Below are positions 48,978-61,180 of a stretch of 64,000 nt of DNA, one piece after another (the stretch's first letter is position 1; each line of letters starts with the position of its first letter). A program made the position numbers and the translations under genes. The stretch lies in NCBI RefSeq assembly GCF_000313135.1, contig NW_004457554.1, positions 394,219-458,218 of the forward strand, in the 5' to 3' direction. The stretch comes from Acanthamoeba castellanii str. Neff. Lineage: Eukaryota > Discosea > Longamoebia > Acanthamoebidae. Under the pieces are notes generated by a model. That model was not told the origin of the DNA. It made no database searches and saw nothing but the letters and a program-made list of their open reading frames with translations.

Positions 48978-49467
48978 TGTTATTATTATTATTTCTTGAT
49001 AAAAAGCTCAAACAAATAATAAAAAGAAAATTTATTATTATTGTTAGTATTATTAGCACACAATGAGTAATGGTGGAATAATTGAGAGATTAGATGAATG
49101 ACGTACCGAGCTGCTTGCCATTCTTGAGGGGCACGCCGCGGCCGACGGGACCCGGGACCAGGTAGTAGCACACCACAAGGAATCCCCAGAACGTGAACCA
49201 GATCGCCAACTGCACAAACAAATCAGTTCGTCAATGCCATTAAAAACAGAGCACAAAATTTCCGCCGCTGTGGCGGCACACGATCAATCGCACATTATAA
49301 AGATTGAATTGATTAAAAGATAAATTGTAATTTAAAAAGATAAATGAAATCCTGGCGCAGGTACGTACGGCGGGGGTGGTAGGGGCGGCAAGCTGCTGGT
49401 AAAAACCGGTCAGGTCCTTCACCGCGTCCGCCAGGATGGGCGTCTTCGCCACAAACTCGGCTGCCAT
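48978..49467 (-). CDS. ERG24: ERG24, second version, 5' fragment
   Basis: First two exons of the sterol reductase (MAAEFVAKTPIL, then AIWFTFWGFLVVCYYLVPGP), truncated at the gap. It matches 46198-46687 with few changes. Confidence 0.88.
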
Positions 49468-49679
49468 CCTCTTCGTCCAAGCTGGTGTTGTAAAAAGTAA
49501 AAAAACAACGAACTCAAAGCGCCTTTTTTAACTCTAATCAGGCTGTCGCCTATTGGTCCGAATGACGGGCTCGCCCCTCCACACAGCAGCTGCCACCTAT
49601 GCTGCACCGCCTTCGTCTTAACGACACTGACAACATGCCAACGTGTCTCTACTTAAAAGTATGTCCTACAAATGCTGTT

Positions 49680-49735
49680 TTAGCAGAGCACACACCCACC
49701 GGCCGTTATCATGGTGAATGGGCCTGGTCCGAACT
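49680..49735 (-). pseudogene. Tail remnant of AIG1-type GTPase C
   Basis: Keeps the last codons GGCVLC and TAA (49680-49682) and about 50 upstream bases matching 46891-46947. Beyond 49735 the sequence is unrelated to AIG1. This shows that an AIG1-C gene once stood here too. Confidence 0.7.
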
Positions 49736-50527
49736 CTAGGCTACCACTGTTCAGGCGTGAACCTTTGGCATACTACGACTTAACCTTTGGCACGCAAGTG
49801 TATGGCTATATTGAGGTACATGTGGCGCAGAGGCGCAGGTGGGCCAGATCGGTGGCCCGTTGTGTTGCCAACACCTTCTTGGATGACCCCAGCACTCCTA
49901 TCAACAACTCCAGATTGTGCTCCAGGTCTTACTCAACCCCTTCATCACCGCGCAGGTCTCTCCTCACTCTTCTCACTCTTCTGAGCCAGAAGCCGTGTCT
50001 CCAGGTAAGGCGATCCTCTCCTCCCTTGAGTTGTTGTTCGACCAAACTGACTTTTTGTTTTCGTTTGCGTTTCGTTTTTCGTTTTGCAGTTATCCATCAT
50101 CGTCCACCCCAGCCCCCATCCCGCGCCCCTGCACGCCACTGACCAACAACAGCCCACGTCCCTCTCCATCGACGCTCATCCCTTCTCTGCCCCGGTTCGG
50201 GGCCGCCCAGCTTGGTGCTGCTTGTGCCATCCCTGAATCCGCCTTTGGCAACCTCGCGAAAGCCCTCGATGTTGAGGCCTCTACGGCCTTGAACACAGCG
50301 CAGGAGGCCGACACCATGACCTCGATCGGCCAGCCGTCGTCGCTGGCCACCGAGACCCCGACCACAACTCCTGATGAAGGTACATACGTCGGTTCAGGCA
50401 GTTGTTGCACAAATGGATGCTGATGTTGTCCGTCTCTTCCTCCTCTGTTCCGTCAGATGTAGGGGTGCAGATGAATGCATATGAGGACAATGCCCTCGAA
50501 GGACTGTATGACTTCGATTTCTTGTGA
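49736..50527 (+). CDS. Unrecognised plus-strand gene with acidic C-terminus, incomplete
   Basis: A run of Ser/Pro/Thr-rich coding-like sequence (about 50090-50379) joins, across a clear intron (50380-50456, GTACAT donor, CAG acceptor), to a last exon ending YEDNALEGLYDFDFL, TGA at 50525. A second clean intron (50005-50089, GTAAGG to TTTTGCAG) lies upstream, but the phase across it does not keep the frame, so the 5' structure is unresolved. The acidic, aromatic tail resembles transcriptional activation tails; that is only a suggestion. No domain is recognised. The first version of the locus keeps only the last exon. Confidence 0.4.
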
Positions 50528-50923
50528 AAACCCAAAAAGATTTGAATGAATCTTCCTTCAAAGCACACACCAAAACGTGCACGCCTGAGAGACAAAGCGA
50601 GAGCAAGACACAGCTAGACTGACAGATATATATATATATAATATATTTATAAGTTGTCGTCCATGTGCGTGTGAGTATAGACAGGGCATATATATGCGTT
50701 GTGGTGAGGTGGTGTGTGGGGTATGTACAGCACAGGAGTGCGGGGAGTGTGAGAGGAGAGATCGAGCAATGATCGATTGCAGGGCCGCAGCGCTGTTCGG
50801 GGAGACATCGGTCATTGTAGAGAAGTCGAAGACGATGAAGAAGATGAAGAAGATGATGATGGTGATGTGGTGGATAGCGAGGAGGTGGTCGAGGGAGGTA
50901 TATACAGGGTAGAGGAAGGTCGC

Positions 50924-53115
50924 TTAGAGGGCCTTGAGCCTCTTGACCTCGTCCTTGGTCTCGGAGGGGAGGTCGTCGAACTCCATCGTCTTGGACACGA
51001 TATCGTAGTTGTTGGAGATGAAGTTGACGCAGGCCGAGCGCAGGGTCGACGCGAAGTAGAACGAGGCCAGCTCGAGCAGCGGCACGACGTTGTTGCAGTC
51101 CATGATGTCGATCAGCTTGTTCTCGCACTGGGCCACGAGGTCCTCCATCATGAACTCGTTGGCCAGCACCAGGATGCCCTTCACCGTGTCGAGATCGTCG
51201 TCGTCGCACTCGCTCATCGTCGACAGCGGGCTGCACTGCGAGGTGTAGATGAACTCGAGCAGGTACATGAAGTACTGCAGCGGCACGCCGGCCAGCTCTA
51301 TCCGGTCCTTCTTCGTCTCGGTCATGCCGCTGCTGAACATCGAACGGAAGTAGGCGCAGCGCACCCACAGCAGCGCCCGATGGACCTGCACCTCCTGCCC
51401 CTCCAACACCTGCATAAACGAAACAACTTGAGTTCATCTGTGCGTCGTGCCGTGTTGCGTGTCGTGTCGTGTTGCGTGCCGTGTTGCGTGTCGTGTCGTG
51501 TTGCGTGGAGGACGTACGAGGGTGAGGTCGCAGAACTGGCGGTTCTCCCAGAGGAAGGACATGTCCTGGAGGAAGGAGCCCTGGGCGTAGACCTCCTTGC
51601 GCTCGATGGGTCGCTCGGTCTTGAGGAGGAACACGTTGTTGTGGATCGTGAAGTCGTGGTGGCCGCCGATCACGTAGATGCGGGTGTCGATCAGCGACGC
51701 CGAGAGGCCCGACCTGGGCATCATCTCGCCGCTACACTCAGAGGGCACCTCGCGCCACGTCAGATTTTCTGTGAAAGAAAAAAAACGTTTTGTGAGTTTA
51801 AGGTGGCTGGTGAGGTGGCGAGTAGCGGCGCCAACAGCAGTCGTGGTGAAGGAGGTGTGGTAGTGGTACCGGTGTCGATGATGCAGATGTCGTCGCGGAC
51901 GAAGTGGGCGCCCATGCCGCCGATGATGATGATCTTCTTGCCCATGACCACGGTGGCGTGTTCGGAGCGGGGCAGGATCTCGCCGCCCTGCTCGTTCTCC
52001 CAGGCGTGGTCGTACCACTCGCCCGTCTCGTCACGCTCCGGCTTCGAGTTGTTCAGCGGCACCACGCGCTTCCACTTGAGCTTCTCTGTTATCATTACAT
52101 CATCGTGAGTTCATCATTACCGTCTTATTCTCTTCGTCTTCTTCTTCTTCTTGGTACGTACCAAGGTCAAGCACGTAGAAGTCGTTCTCGCGGGCGTAGC
52201 CGGTCCAGCCGCCGTGGACCCACAGCTTGTTGGTGCCCACGAGCGAGGCCGAGTGGTAGAAGCGCGGCGTGGGCGCGGTGCCGGTCGTTTCAAGCTTGGT
52301 CCAGAGACCCGTCTCCGTGTCGAGCACGTGGGTGTCGTTGAAGAAGTCGCGGATGCCGTTGCGCAGACCGAAGCCGCCGAACATGAGCACCTTGGTAGGC
52401 GAGATCAGGGTCCAGGTCTGGCCCTCGCGACTGCACGGTCGCACGGGCACGGCCGCGGCGGCGGCGGCAGCGGCCGCATTGTTGGAATTGTTGTTGTTAA
52501 AGCGGGTGGGGACCTCCTCGATGCTGGTTGGCTCGCCGGTTGCATCGCAACGGACGCGGTACACGGTGCCGTAGTAGACGCCCTGGCGCGAGATGCCGCC
52601 GTAGTAGTACACGCTGTCGCCGACGGCCACGGCGCTGTGTCCGGCGACGGGCTCGGGCAGCGCGACGGCGGATCGGCTCCACTGCATGTTGTCGAGGTCG
52701 AGCACGAGGATGTCGCGCATGAACTGCTTGTTGTTGGCCTCGCCGCCCAGCACGATCAGCTTGTTCTTCATCTGCGTCGCCGTGTGCCACTTGCGCCCGT
52801 TGGGTCCCTCATTCTGCAGAAAAGGAACCAAGGGCGATCATTTTAGCTCCGAGAGAACGCAACCAACTCCGAACAAAAGAACGAATGGAAAAGAAGAAAA
52901 GAGCGAAAGCGAAGCGAAGGGGAGGGGCGCACGTGGGGGAGGGCCGTCGTGTCGGCCACCTTGGGCACGTAGCCCTTGATGACCGTGCGCGAGGGGGCGT
53001 GGTCGGGCGACGAGTAGCAGCAGTCCTTCTCCTTGGCCTGGAGGCCACATCGCGAAGATGAGGAAGAGGCAGGTCGCATCTCCTCCACCGCAGGGTAAGA
53101 CTGCAGCATGCTCAT
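50924..53115 (-). CDS. Kelch-repeat protein with C-terminal BTB/POZ domain
   Basis: Start ATG (53113-53115) gives MSMLQSYPAVEEM. Kelch repeats follow: HTATQMKNKLIVLGG, HSAVAVGDSVYYYGG, KVLMFGGFGLRNG, HSASLVGTNKLWVHGG, HATVVMGKKIIIIGG and SASLIDTRIYVIGGH (52800 down to 51640), each with the paired Gly and aromatic positions of a beta-propeller. A BTB domain comes last (FCDLTL, then HRALLWVRCAYFRSMF, about 50930-51535), ending KRLKAL with TAA at 50924. Kelch before BTB is the LZTR1-like order, the reverse of KLHL proteins; such proteins are usually CUL3 substrate adaptors. A poly-Ala and poly-Asn tract splits two repeats near 52455-52495. Confidence 0.9.
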
Positions 53116-54040
53116 GCTTGTGTGTGTTGTGTGTAAAGAGTGGGCGGTGATGTTGTGTATGTGCTTCTATCTATCTGGTGCTGGTGATGAAGGAGAAATG
53201 GCGAGTAGAGATAAAAGGTAGAAGACAGAAGAGGAGGAGAAGAAGAAATGGAGAGGTTGGAAGTTGTCGATGTGCGAAACGAAATGAAGAAGAACGAAGA
53301 AGAAGCTTGTCTGGCTTGATGCTTTGAGGAGTTGAGTGTGTGAATGAAAAGCAGAGTGGGTTGAGGAGGGTACAAATGGGCGGACGATGGACACCAGGGC
53401 TGGTGCGCGTTTCAAAAAGTGAGCTCCGGGCTAGCGAGGGACATCCCTCCTAGAAGACGTACGACCGGCGGGCTGGATTTCCTCCTCATTTCCACCCCCT
53501 TGCCAGCCTCCGCCTCGTAGATCATCTCCTTGTCCATCTTTTAGTCGAAATTTCCACCTGCAAAACTCCTCTTTTCGGATTGGCCAGGATTATACTTGGT
53601 CGCGGGCACGAATCCCGGCCAAAGCCATTTCTTCGCGGCCTGCGGATTGGGTGGAGCACGCACGTTGAAGTGATCTCTGACATTCTCAGTCGCGGGGCGG
53701 ATCAAGACGAGGAAAACTCACGGCCATTTCATGGGTGGATGCCACATGGTCTACTCACTATGTTGGCCAGGCCATTCTCAACATACGTGTTGACCCAGAG
53801 CCGTGTATGGGGCTTCGGATTCCGATCCCCGTCGACGTGAGCGAAGCTTGAAGATGAAGGATACTCCCTCGGGCCTGGAGCAACCAAAAGGAAGATAGAA
53901 AGAAAGATAGAAAGAAAGATAATGGTGACGATAACAGTTGATTTGGTGAATGGAAGATAGTGGATGGATAGCTATGTACAGCATATTCGTGGCTCATATC
54001 AAAAAAGAGTTGACAAAGTGGCGGACGCTGGGAGAGAATA
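53116..54040. other. Intergenic between Kelch/BTB and pantothenate kinase genes
   Basis: Contains GA-rich sequence near 53220-53310 and an AGAAAGATAGAA repeat near 53890-53925. A weak B-box-like motif (GCGGGCACGAATCC) lies near 53600. No gene is recognised. Confidence 0.5.
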
Positions 54041-57000
54041 TCACGACGACGACGACGACGGTGTGCTCTGCGTTGTTTCAGCGGTGTGCGGCGACGTAGG
54101 CGAAGGTGGTGGCGACGATGTAGCCGACGCGCCCGACAACAGCGCTCCCAGCGCGCCGAGATATCCATCGTGCAGAAGGAAGTGCGCCTACGACACGACG
54201 CACAGTGAGGCAAAGATGATTCAGATGATAAAGATGAAGCGAGGTCACGCACTCGCATGTTGCCCTTGGACCAATAGTCGATCGACGTCGAGAGCTTGTT
54301 CCACAGCAAGGGGTTGTTGCGCACGAATCCGCCGGAGAAGAAGACTCGAGTGATGTTGTAGTGCTTGGCGTTGAGGTAGGCCAGCTGCGCGATGTTGCTA
54401 CACACCATGTACATCAGCGCCTGCACAATGTCCGGGCTCCTGTCGTGTTTGTGCGTGTGTGCGTGTGTGTTTGTGGTGTCAGACAATGCTGCGATACAGC
54501 GGAAAAGAGCGTGTCGGGTACGCACTCCCAGGGTGCCTCGAGGTTGAGGTCGTCGAGCGAGTGCGAGCGCGGAATGGGCGGCGAGCTAGAGCCGGCGTTG
54601 GTGGTCGACTTCCGCCGCGTGGTGGGCTTGCGCGGCGGGCTCAGCGGGAACGAGCCCGAAGACGACGACTTGACCGGCGCGGGCGGCGGCTGCGAGGCGC
54701 TCATGGCCGGGAGCGACGAGAACGAGCTCGACTTCCGGCCCTGGGCGCCGGGGCACGGGCACGCCGACGAGACGCACACGTGCGGCGCGGGTGCATTCCT
54801 CGCATTCTTTGGCGTTTGCCGTGCTGCGGGGGTCGACGATGACGATGACGACGAGGAATTCGAAGCCGCGCGGCCGGGAGAGGGCGAGTTGGCGGTGAAG
54901 GGGCCGGTCGAGGAGGAGGATCGTTTCCGCTGGTGGCGCAGCGTGAACGACTTGGGAACGGAGGAGGAGTAGAGCTGCGACTCTTCGATGTAGTCGGGGA
55001 TCTGCACTCGGCCGCTGTTGTTTGACGCGCGCGGGAACTGCACCGCCGCTTTGCCTGTGCGTGTGCGGTCGCGTACACATGAAAATAAGAAAATAATAAT
55101 AATAATAACAAATAAGGAACACGAAAAGAACGAAAGAGAAGGGGAAGAGGAGGAATTGGGGGAACAAACCAAAGTGTGATGCAACTGTGTTGGCCGATAG
55201 ACCGAATTGCGGGAGGTCGCCTCCATAAATATCGCCCACCTAATGAAGCAGGTGGTGTGCATGTGCGGTGGTGCGTGTGCGTGTTAATCACTGGTACGCA
55301 GGCAGCCAACGCAAGGCGAGAAGAGAGAAAAAGTGTAGGTAGGGTGGAGGTACGAGCAGGTCGATGTTCTCGTGGTTGCCCGAGAAGCCGGAGAGCTGAA
55401 TATCTTCGAAGGTCTCCAGGCCGGTGAGCATCCTGCACAGACCGTAAAATGTAGCTGCGCAACCAACGATCATTAACAATCGATGATGATGATGATGATG
55501 ATGATGAGGATGATGAGATGATGATGATGATGATAATGACGAAGAAGGCAAGAGAAAGTAAATAGATACCTCCACCGATGGCCGAGCCGCTGACCCGTTC
55601 GTAGTCGTCGTCTCCCTTTACGAGAAGAATGGAGACGCCGCTGCCGCAGCTGACCATCAGGTAGGGAAATATCTCACTTTCGTTACAGCCGATAAACTCC
55701 TGGCGCACAACGAGATGCGTCACGATCAGCCACACCGGTGCGCAGTCATCACCAAGACACACGACACACGACACACGACACACGACACACGAGACACCAC
55801 ACACGACACACGACACACACCATCATCATTGTCACGTTTTCGTGTACCTTTTTCGTTCTGTTGGTGAAGCAGAAGATCTCGTTCTTGGTGTTGCGGAGGA
55901 GGAAGTTGAGGCCGCGAATCATGGACCGCATCTCGTCGCAGGGCACCAGCTGGATGCCCAGCTTGCTCTTCACGATCTCCCGAAACTTGTAGGCCCCGCC
56001 GCCCGTGCAGTTGATCTCCCGAATCTTGTCCGTGCCGCCATACCCCGCGTGCAGGTTGTGACCTGCGCAGTGTCGTTGGTCGTGTGTCGTGTCGTGTCGT
56101 GTCGTGTCGTGTCGTGTCGTGTCGTGTCGTGTCGTGTCGTGTCGTGAGCGAAGCTGTAAATTCGGAAGGCTGATGAGGTGCAACGTGCGTACAGAGGATG
56201 AAGTCCACGAACTCGACCACGTTGGCCGAGGGGAACTTGAGGAACTTGAGCACTCCGCCCAGCGACCCATCTGTCGCGAGGCAAAAAAAATGAAAGTAAT
56301 CGGACGCGTAGGGTGAGTGTGTGTGCGGTCGTGTGCGCCGGCCGTGTGGCGTGGTGTGTGCGGCTGTGTAAGTGGAGAGGGAGAACGCTACGGGAAAGGT
56401 CGATCTCGAGGGACATGTCGGGCTTGACGGGCAGGTCGCTGCCGGCGTTGTAGTAGTGCTTCTCCACATTAACGTAGGACGGCATGGCCGGCGGGTTCGG
56501 TGGTCTGAAGTACGCCTGCGTCGTTGTCATAGAAAAGTAATAACAATCAAAACAAATAAAGATTCATCAATCAAGACAGCCCAGCCTACAAATCTCTGAT
56601 GATATCTCTTATGAGTTGAACAATCGATTGCAAAGTAATTACAAAAATCCAGGCGAATTTGTACCATTTTGGCGAGGCTGCCACCGATATCCACGCCTAC
56701 GGGGCACGGCAGGTGGTAGGTCTTGCTTGCTCGAACGTGCACCTCAGGGTTGCGTTGAATGTTGAGTAGCGCTTCCCTGTCGGCCTGCAAACCGACTCCA
56801 GATTCATCTTGGTTCGCTCGATTTCGCGCTGCACCTTGCTGAGGTGTAGTAGCTTCCTCTTCTCCTTCATCGAAACCCTCCCCATTTTCATCTCCACATA
56901 CGCCTTTCTCCTTCCCCCGCTCCCCATCTGCGTGGGTGTCTATCATCATAATGTGCTCTGCACAGACCGCGAGATTCAGGGCGAGGTTCTCATCGCGCCT

Positions 57001-57081
57001 CGTTGTCCGCTGATCTGCGTGGGCACGCATCCCACAACGTTCCTCTTCTATTCGAAGCCAATCATCATCGCTGCTCTCCAT
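54041..57081 (-). CDS. PANK: Type II pantothenate kinase with Ser-rich insertion
   Basis: Phosphorylates pantothenate, the first committed step of coenzyme A synthesis. The start near 57081 gives MESSDDDWLRIEEE. Motifs in order: ATP-binding GVDIGGSLAKM (about 56670-56702), a TGGGAYKF block (about 55985-56010), VSCGSGVSILLV then SGSAIGGG/TFYGLCRMLTG (about 55430-55660), DIYGGDLPQFGLSANTVASHFG, GGFVRNNP (about 54310-54345) and FLLHDGYLGALGALLSG (about 54130-54190), ending in poly-Ser, TGA at 54041. Between the DIYGGD block and the NIAQLAYLNA helix lies a roughly 160-residue Ser/Pro-rich insertion (about 54530-55050) not found in the animal enzymes I know. There is no DUF89 domain. Confidence 0.93.
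56086..56148 (+). repeat. (CGTGT)n pentamer array in pantothenate kinase intron
   Basis: About twelve perfect copies of TCGTG/CGTGT. It is the purest example of the pentamer that recurs in most introns of this window. Confidence 0.95.
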
Positions 57082-57463
57082 TTTTGTTTGATCGCGATCT
57101 GTTGCAGATTGTCCACGTGCTGGCTCGCGAGATGTGTAGCCAGGAAATAAAAACAAATGGTGCAAGCTTGCCGACAAGACGGCGTGACAAGAAACGCACA
57201 CTGCAAGTCTCATGGAACGCCCCGAGATGGAGGAGTGGTGGAGGTGCTCTGTTGTGCCTCGTCACAGGAGGGAGAGGCTTGCAGATCGTCTGTGGGCAAC
57301 ACAATGCCGACAAACGGGAAGACTTTAACTCGACGCTTGTCGTCGTGTGGCCGCTGAGTCCTACATGCGAGCAGGGTGGGCGGAGGAGGCAAGGAGCGAG
57401 CGCAAGGGGTCCTCCCCCTCCGGCAAGCCAAACACCGCAGCCACGCCTTCTCGATTCTCTGAT
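57082..57463. other. Spacer between two minus-strand genes
   Basis: Lies between the pantothenate kinase start and the stop of the LRR-peptidase gene at 57464. Open frames here look like shadows, and the LRR-peptidase frame closes at 57464 after the last splice. It presumably holds the kinase promoter. Confidence 0.45.
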
Positions 57464-60400
57464 TTACGAATCCGATGAGCCTGTGTGTGCGTGTGCGGTG
57501 GTGTGTGTGTGCATGTGCGTGTGCGTGTGTGTGCGTGTGCGGAAACGAACCGGAGAGCATCCAGTGGAGCAGCTGGCGGACCTGTTCGTTGGCGCAGAGC
57601 TGTCGGCAGTAGGCCCGGATCTCGTCCTTGGTGCTGCTTGGCACGTGCTGCAGGCCCAGGACGACAGCCTTGGCCCAGAAGCTGGCGAAGAAGGTCGACG
57701 CCGACAGCTGCCAGTCCTCGATCTTGGCCGGGTCCACTTGATTAGTGTCCCAGTCGAGCAGGAGCATGAGCGATTGGTGAATAAATCCCTCCACGATTTG
57801 GCGCAGATAGAACGATCGGAAACTGTCCTGGCCCCTGTTGTGGCGTGTGTGGCGTGTGTGGCGTGTGTGGCGTGTGCGTGTGTCATGAGTGCGATCATGA
57901 AATTCCAGGCGATTGAGCGTGTTGCGGCGTACATCAGGCACTCGATGACCATGCGCACGTTGGGCTCGATGCTGCGCACTTTCCGCTGCGTGCCCAGCTG
58001 CTCGTCGATGTCCATCTCCACTTCCTCCTCGTCTCCGTCCTTAAAGGAGCAATCAAGACCAATTGAGATATCTTGTCTAAATACACGTTGTAAAAATAAT
58101 GAACGTCAAGAGCGCTACCTCAGTTGCTGTAGAGGAGGGTGTGGTGGCTTGGTCTTCATAGTCCGACGAATCGCAAATAATGTACCTACGAATGTAAAGG
58201 GCGGGAGGTTAGGGTTAGCACACAATCCACAGTACCCTCAACTGTTGCGCTGTGGGGGGGGGGTTAATCGCACTTGGGCCGGTTGCTGCGGTCGAGGTAG
58301 GCGATGACGGTGACGAAGTGGGACTTGGACACTCCTGCACACATCCCAGCACAAGTTGGGTCCGCGTCGTGGTGTGGGTGGACCGGTTTACATTAGAGAA
58401 TAGAGGAAGTCGGGCGGTACGGTACCTATGACGAACGCCTTGACCGGATGCCTGCCGGCCGTAAAAGTGCCGCTTCGCATCGAAAGGCTGTCGTCCAGGG
58501 CAACAATGGCCGACACATCATACGGGTCGCTGGTGATGTAGCCCAAATCTGTGTGCGTGGTTCGTGTGCGTGTGCGTGTGCGTGTGCTGTGCGTGGTTCG
58601 TGTGCGTGTGCGTGTGCGTGTGCGTGTGCGGTCGGATTGTTAGGACATAGTAATTGTGGATTGGAGAGGCTGCTAGGAAGACGTACCCGATATCACGACG
58701 AAATGCTCTGCGCCGATCTCCTCTGGTGGTGTCCAGTGACGTCATGGTAAGAGGCACCATTTCGGTCAACAAGTGGCGAGGGGAGTGTGAACGCGTACGG
58801 ATGATGTTGTCGCGCTTTTGGAAGTAGTCGATGTAGTTGCGCTCCATGATGCCGTGCTTGATGTTGACGTCCTCCCACACCACATCCCATTTCCTGCCCT
58901 GAGCTCGGGCCTTTTCTCTCACCTTCTCGGCCTGTGGCGAGTGATTGTTGGCTTCAGCGTGTGCTGTGCGTGCATGTGCCGTGTGCCGTGTGGTGCGCAC
59001 CTTGTGGAGGAGCAGGGCCTGCCAGTGAAAGAACAGAGCCCAGAAGTGCGGCGCGGATCGCATCAGCCGCAGCACAGAGTCGGATATCTGCCCCCGTAAT
59101 TGCAATTCGTGTTAGCTCACCGCCACCCACCGCCGCCACGAACGTAGGGGGAAAAAGGCGCGCACCTCTTCATCCTCCTTCCTGTTGACCACGGCCAGCA
59201 CGCCGATGATCGCATTCTTGAGCGCATGGTATCCGCATGAAGCCGAATCCCTGTGCACGTCATTAATATCGGCTTGAGTGTGTTGCATTGCATTGCGTTG
59301 CGTTGCGTTGCGTTGGAGGGCACGCGGAATACCATTGCCGGTAGACCTGCAGCTGGGACACGGACGAGAGGTGCGAATACGACGACCGCAGGTCGTAGCA
59401 GCCCGGCCCAGGCATCTGCCGCAGCTGCTCCTCTCTCGCCAGCGCGCCCAGCAGAAGAGGGACCGACAGCCCGCCCCCGCAGCTCCCGCGGCCTCTGCTG
59501 CCCGTCACGTCATCATCATCGCCGTCGTCCGCCGCGGCCTTGACATTGTCGACTGTTACGACGAGTACCGACAGATCTGTGAGTCGTGGGGGAAGAGGCC
59601 GACATGGGTGGTGGTGGTGGTGGTGGTAGGCACCAAAGACGTCGCAGAAGAGGGTGTCGCGAGTGCTGAGGAGGAGCTCGTCGGTGGCCGCCAGCCGGAG
59701 TGGATTGTCGACAGCGCGCAGAACGCGTAGGTTGGCCCTTTCTTTCAGTTGCAGCACGTCCCTCGGAAGCGCCTGGATTTGATTGTGGTCGCAGTCGAGG
59801 GCTGATATGTAGTGTTGCAAGTCGTGTGTGTCGTGTCGTGCGTCGTGTGCGAGGTGAGCGCGAGTACCACACGAAAACGCCGCCAAGAGCGTGCGTGCGT
59901 ACCGATGAGTTGGGTCATGCCAGACATTCCATTGGGCAGACATCGCAGCCGATTGCAGTCCACCCGGAGCAGCTCGAGCCGAGTCAAACCGCAAACTGCG
60001 TCGGGCAGCTCCTCGAGCCTGTTGTGCTCGAGAACAGCAGACTCAGCCCCGTCAGGCGGCTCATCAACCCGGCGGGCACCGACGGCAGCTCGTTGTGGCT
60101 GTCAACATTCAAACGAGCTACAAGGTTAGCTCCTCTTCCTCGTTGTTGGTAGTTGTTGGTTGTTGTTAAGAAAGTTCGCTGTACGGACCTGAGGCTTAGG
60201 CTCCGGAGGCTGGCGAGTGAATTCGACGGAACCGACGCCGGCGGCGGCTCAATGTGTGCAATCTTGTTGTAGTGGAGGTAGAGCACCTCGACCCGAGGCC
60301 CCAGCTCGTAGAAATCGCTCCTGTGCGTTGTCCGCCGTCACTCGAGTGAGCGCGGAAGAAGGAAAGAAAACAGAATTTGGGTACCCAAGAGCTGTGAGTT

Positions 60401-61180
60401 CGTTGTGATGCAGCGACAAATAGGTGAGCTCGGGGAATGCGCCCCAGAAGCCGTCGGGCAGCGCGGTCTGTTGATAACAGCATCATCAATTTACCCACCA
60501 TTGTGTATCGTGTGTGTGTATCGTGTGTGTGTGACGTGTGTGTGTGACGTGTGTGTACGTGTGTGGTCCGCGCGTTTGCGGGCGATCGAATACGACGTAT
60601 GTACCAAGGAGTTGTAGCTCAGCACGAGCAGGGTGAGCCTGCGAAGCTGTAGGAGGGACGGCGGGATGGCGGTGAAGTAGTTGCCGCTGAGAATCAGCTC
60701 GCGCAGGTGGCCAAGTCGCTCCAGGCCCTCCGGCACCCTGGTCAGCAGGTTCGACCCCAGGTGCAGCGACCGCAGCCTCGCCCCGAATCCCTCTCCCTGC
60801 GCCAAGCCAAGCCAAGAGGCCAAGTGTGTGAGTCTTGCAAGACCCTCACTCCCGCATCGTGCAGGTGCGTTGGCGGCGGAGGGCACGTGAGGTTCATTCA
60901 TCTTTTTTTTAGGTGAGGGTCTTGGTGGTGGTACCTGTGGTGTAGAGTGACCCTCACCGGTGGCAAGACCTTCACGATCACCCGTGGCCTGGGCACCATC
61001 GCACCGCGTCGTGCCGAGCGGGGGGAGGGCGCCGTCGGGCAGCATGCAGTACCACAGCTTGAGGTGGCGGAGGGCAGAGGCGGCCGGCCCCGCGGTGAGG
61101 TTCTTGGGGAGCCGCTGCACGTAGGCCTGCTCCACTGCCGCTCGGCCCGTGCGCTCCGCCTCGCGCACCACACGCTCCAT
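57464..61180 (-). CDS. Leucine-rich-repeat protein fused to a putative papain-fold cysteine peptidase
   Basis: Start ATG (61178-61180) gives MERVVREAERTGR. LRRs of the plant/Ras-suppressor type follow: LRSLHLGSNLLTRVPEGL, LRELILSGNYFTAIPPSL, LTYLSLHHNELTALG and LELLRVDCNRLRCLPNGM (60800 down to 59930). A missing base near 60034 breaks one repeat; restoring phase gives a regular LRR. Next comes YRQWDSASCGYHALKNA (Gln about 59335-59337, Cys 59235-59237), which fits a papain-like active-site Q and C. Later KSHFVTVIAYL (His about 58318-58320) and ICDSSDY (about 58163-58184) could supply His and Asp. A helical C-terminus ends LHWMLSGSSDS, TAA at 57464. Deubiquitinase-like activity is inferred only from C, H and D order. 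Confidence 0.72.

Noticed and set aside
57210..57463. Extension of the LRR-peptidase gene to 57210
   Set aside because: The splice phase after LHWMLSG leads to GSSDS and TAA at 57464; the longer frame requires reading through the intron.
58205..58220. Telomeric repeat (GTTAGGGTTAG)
   Set aside because: Fewer than two full units, inside an intron; chance is enough to explain it.
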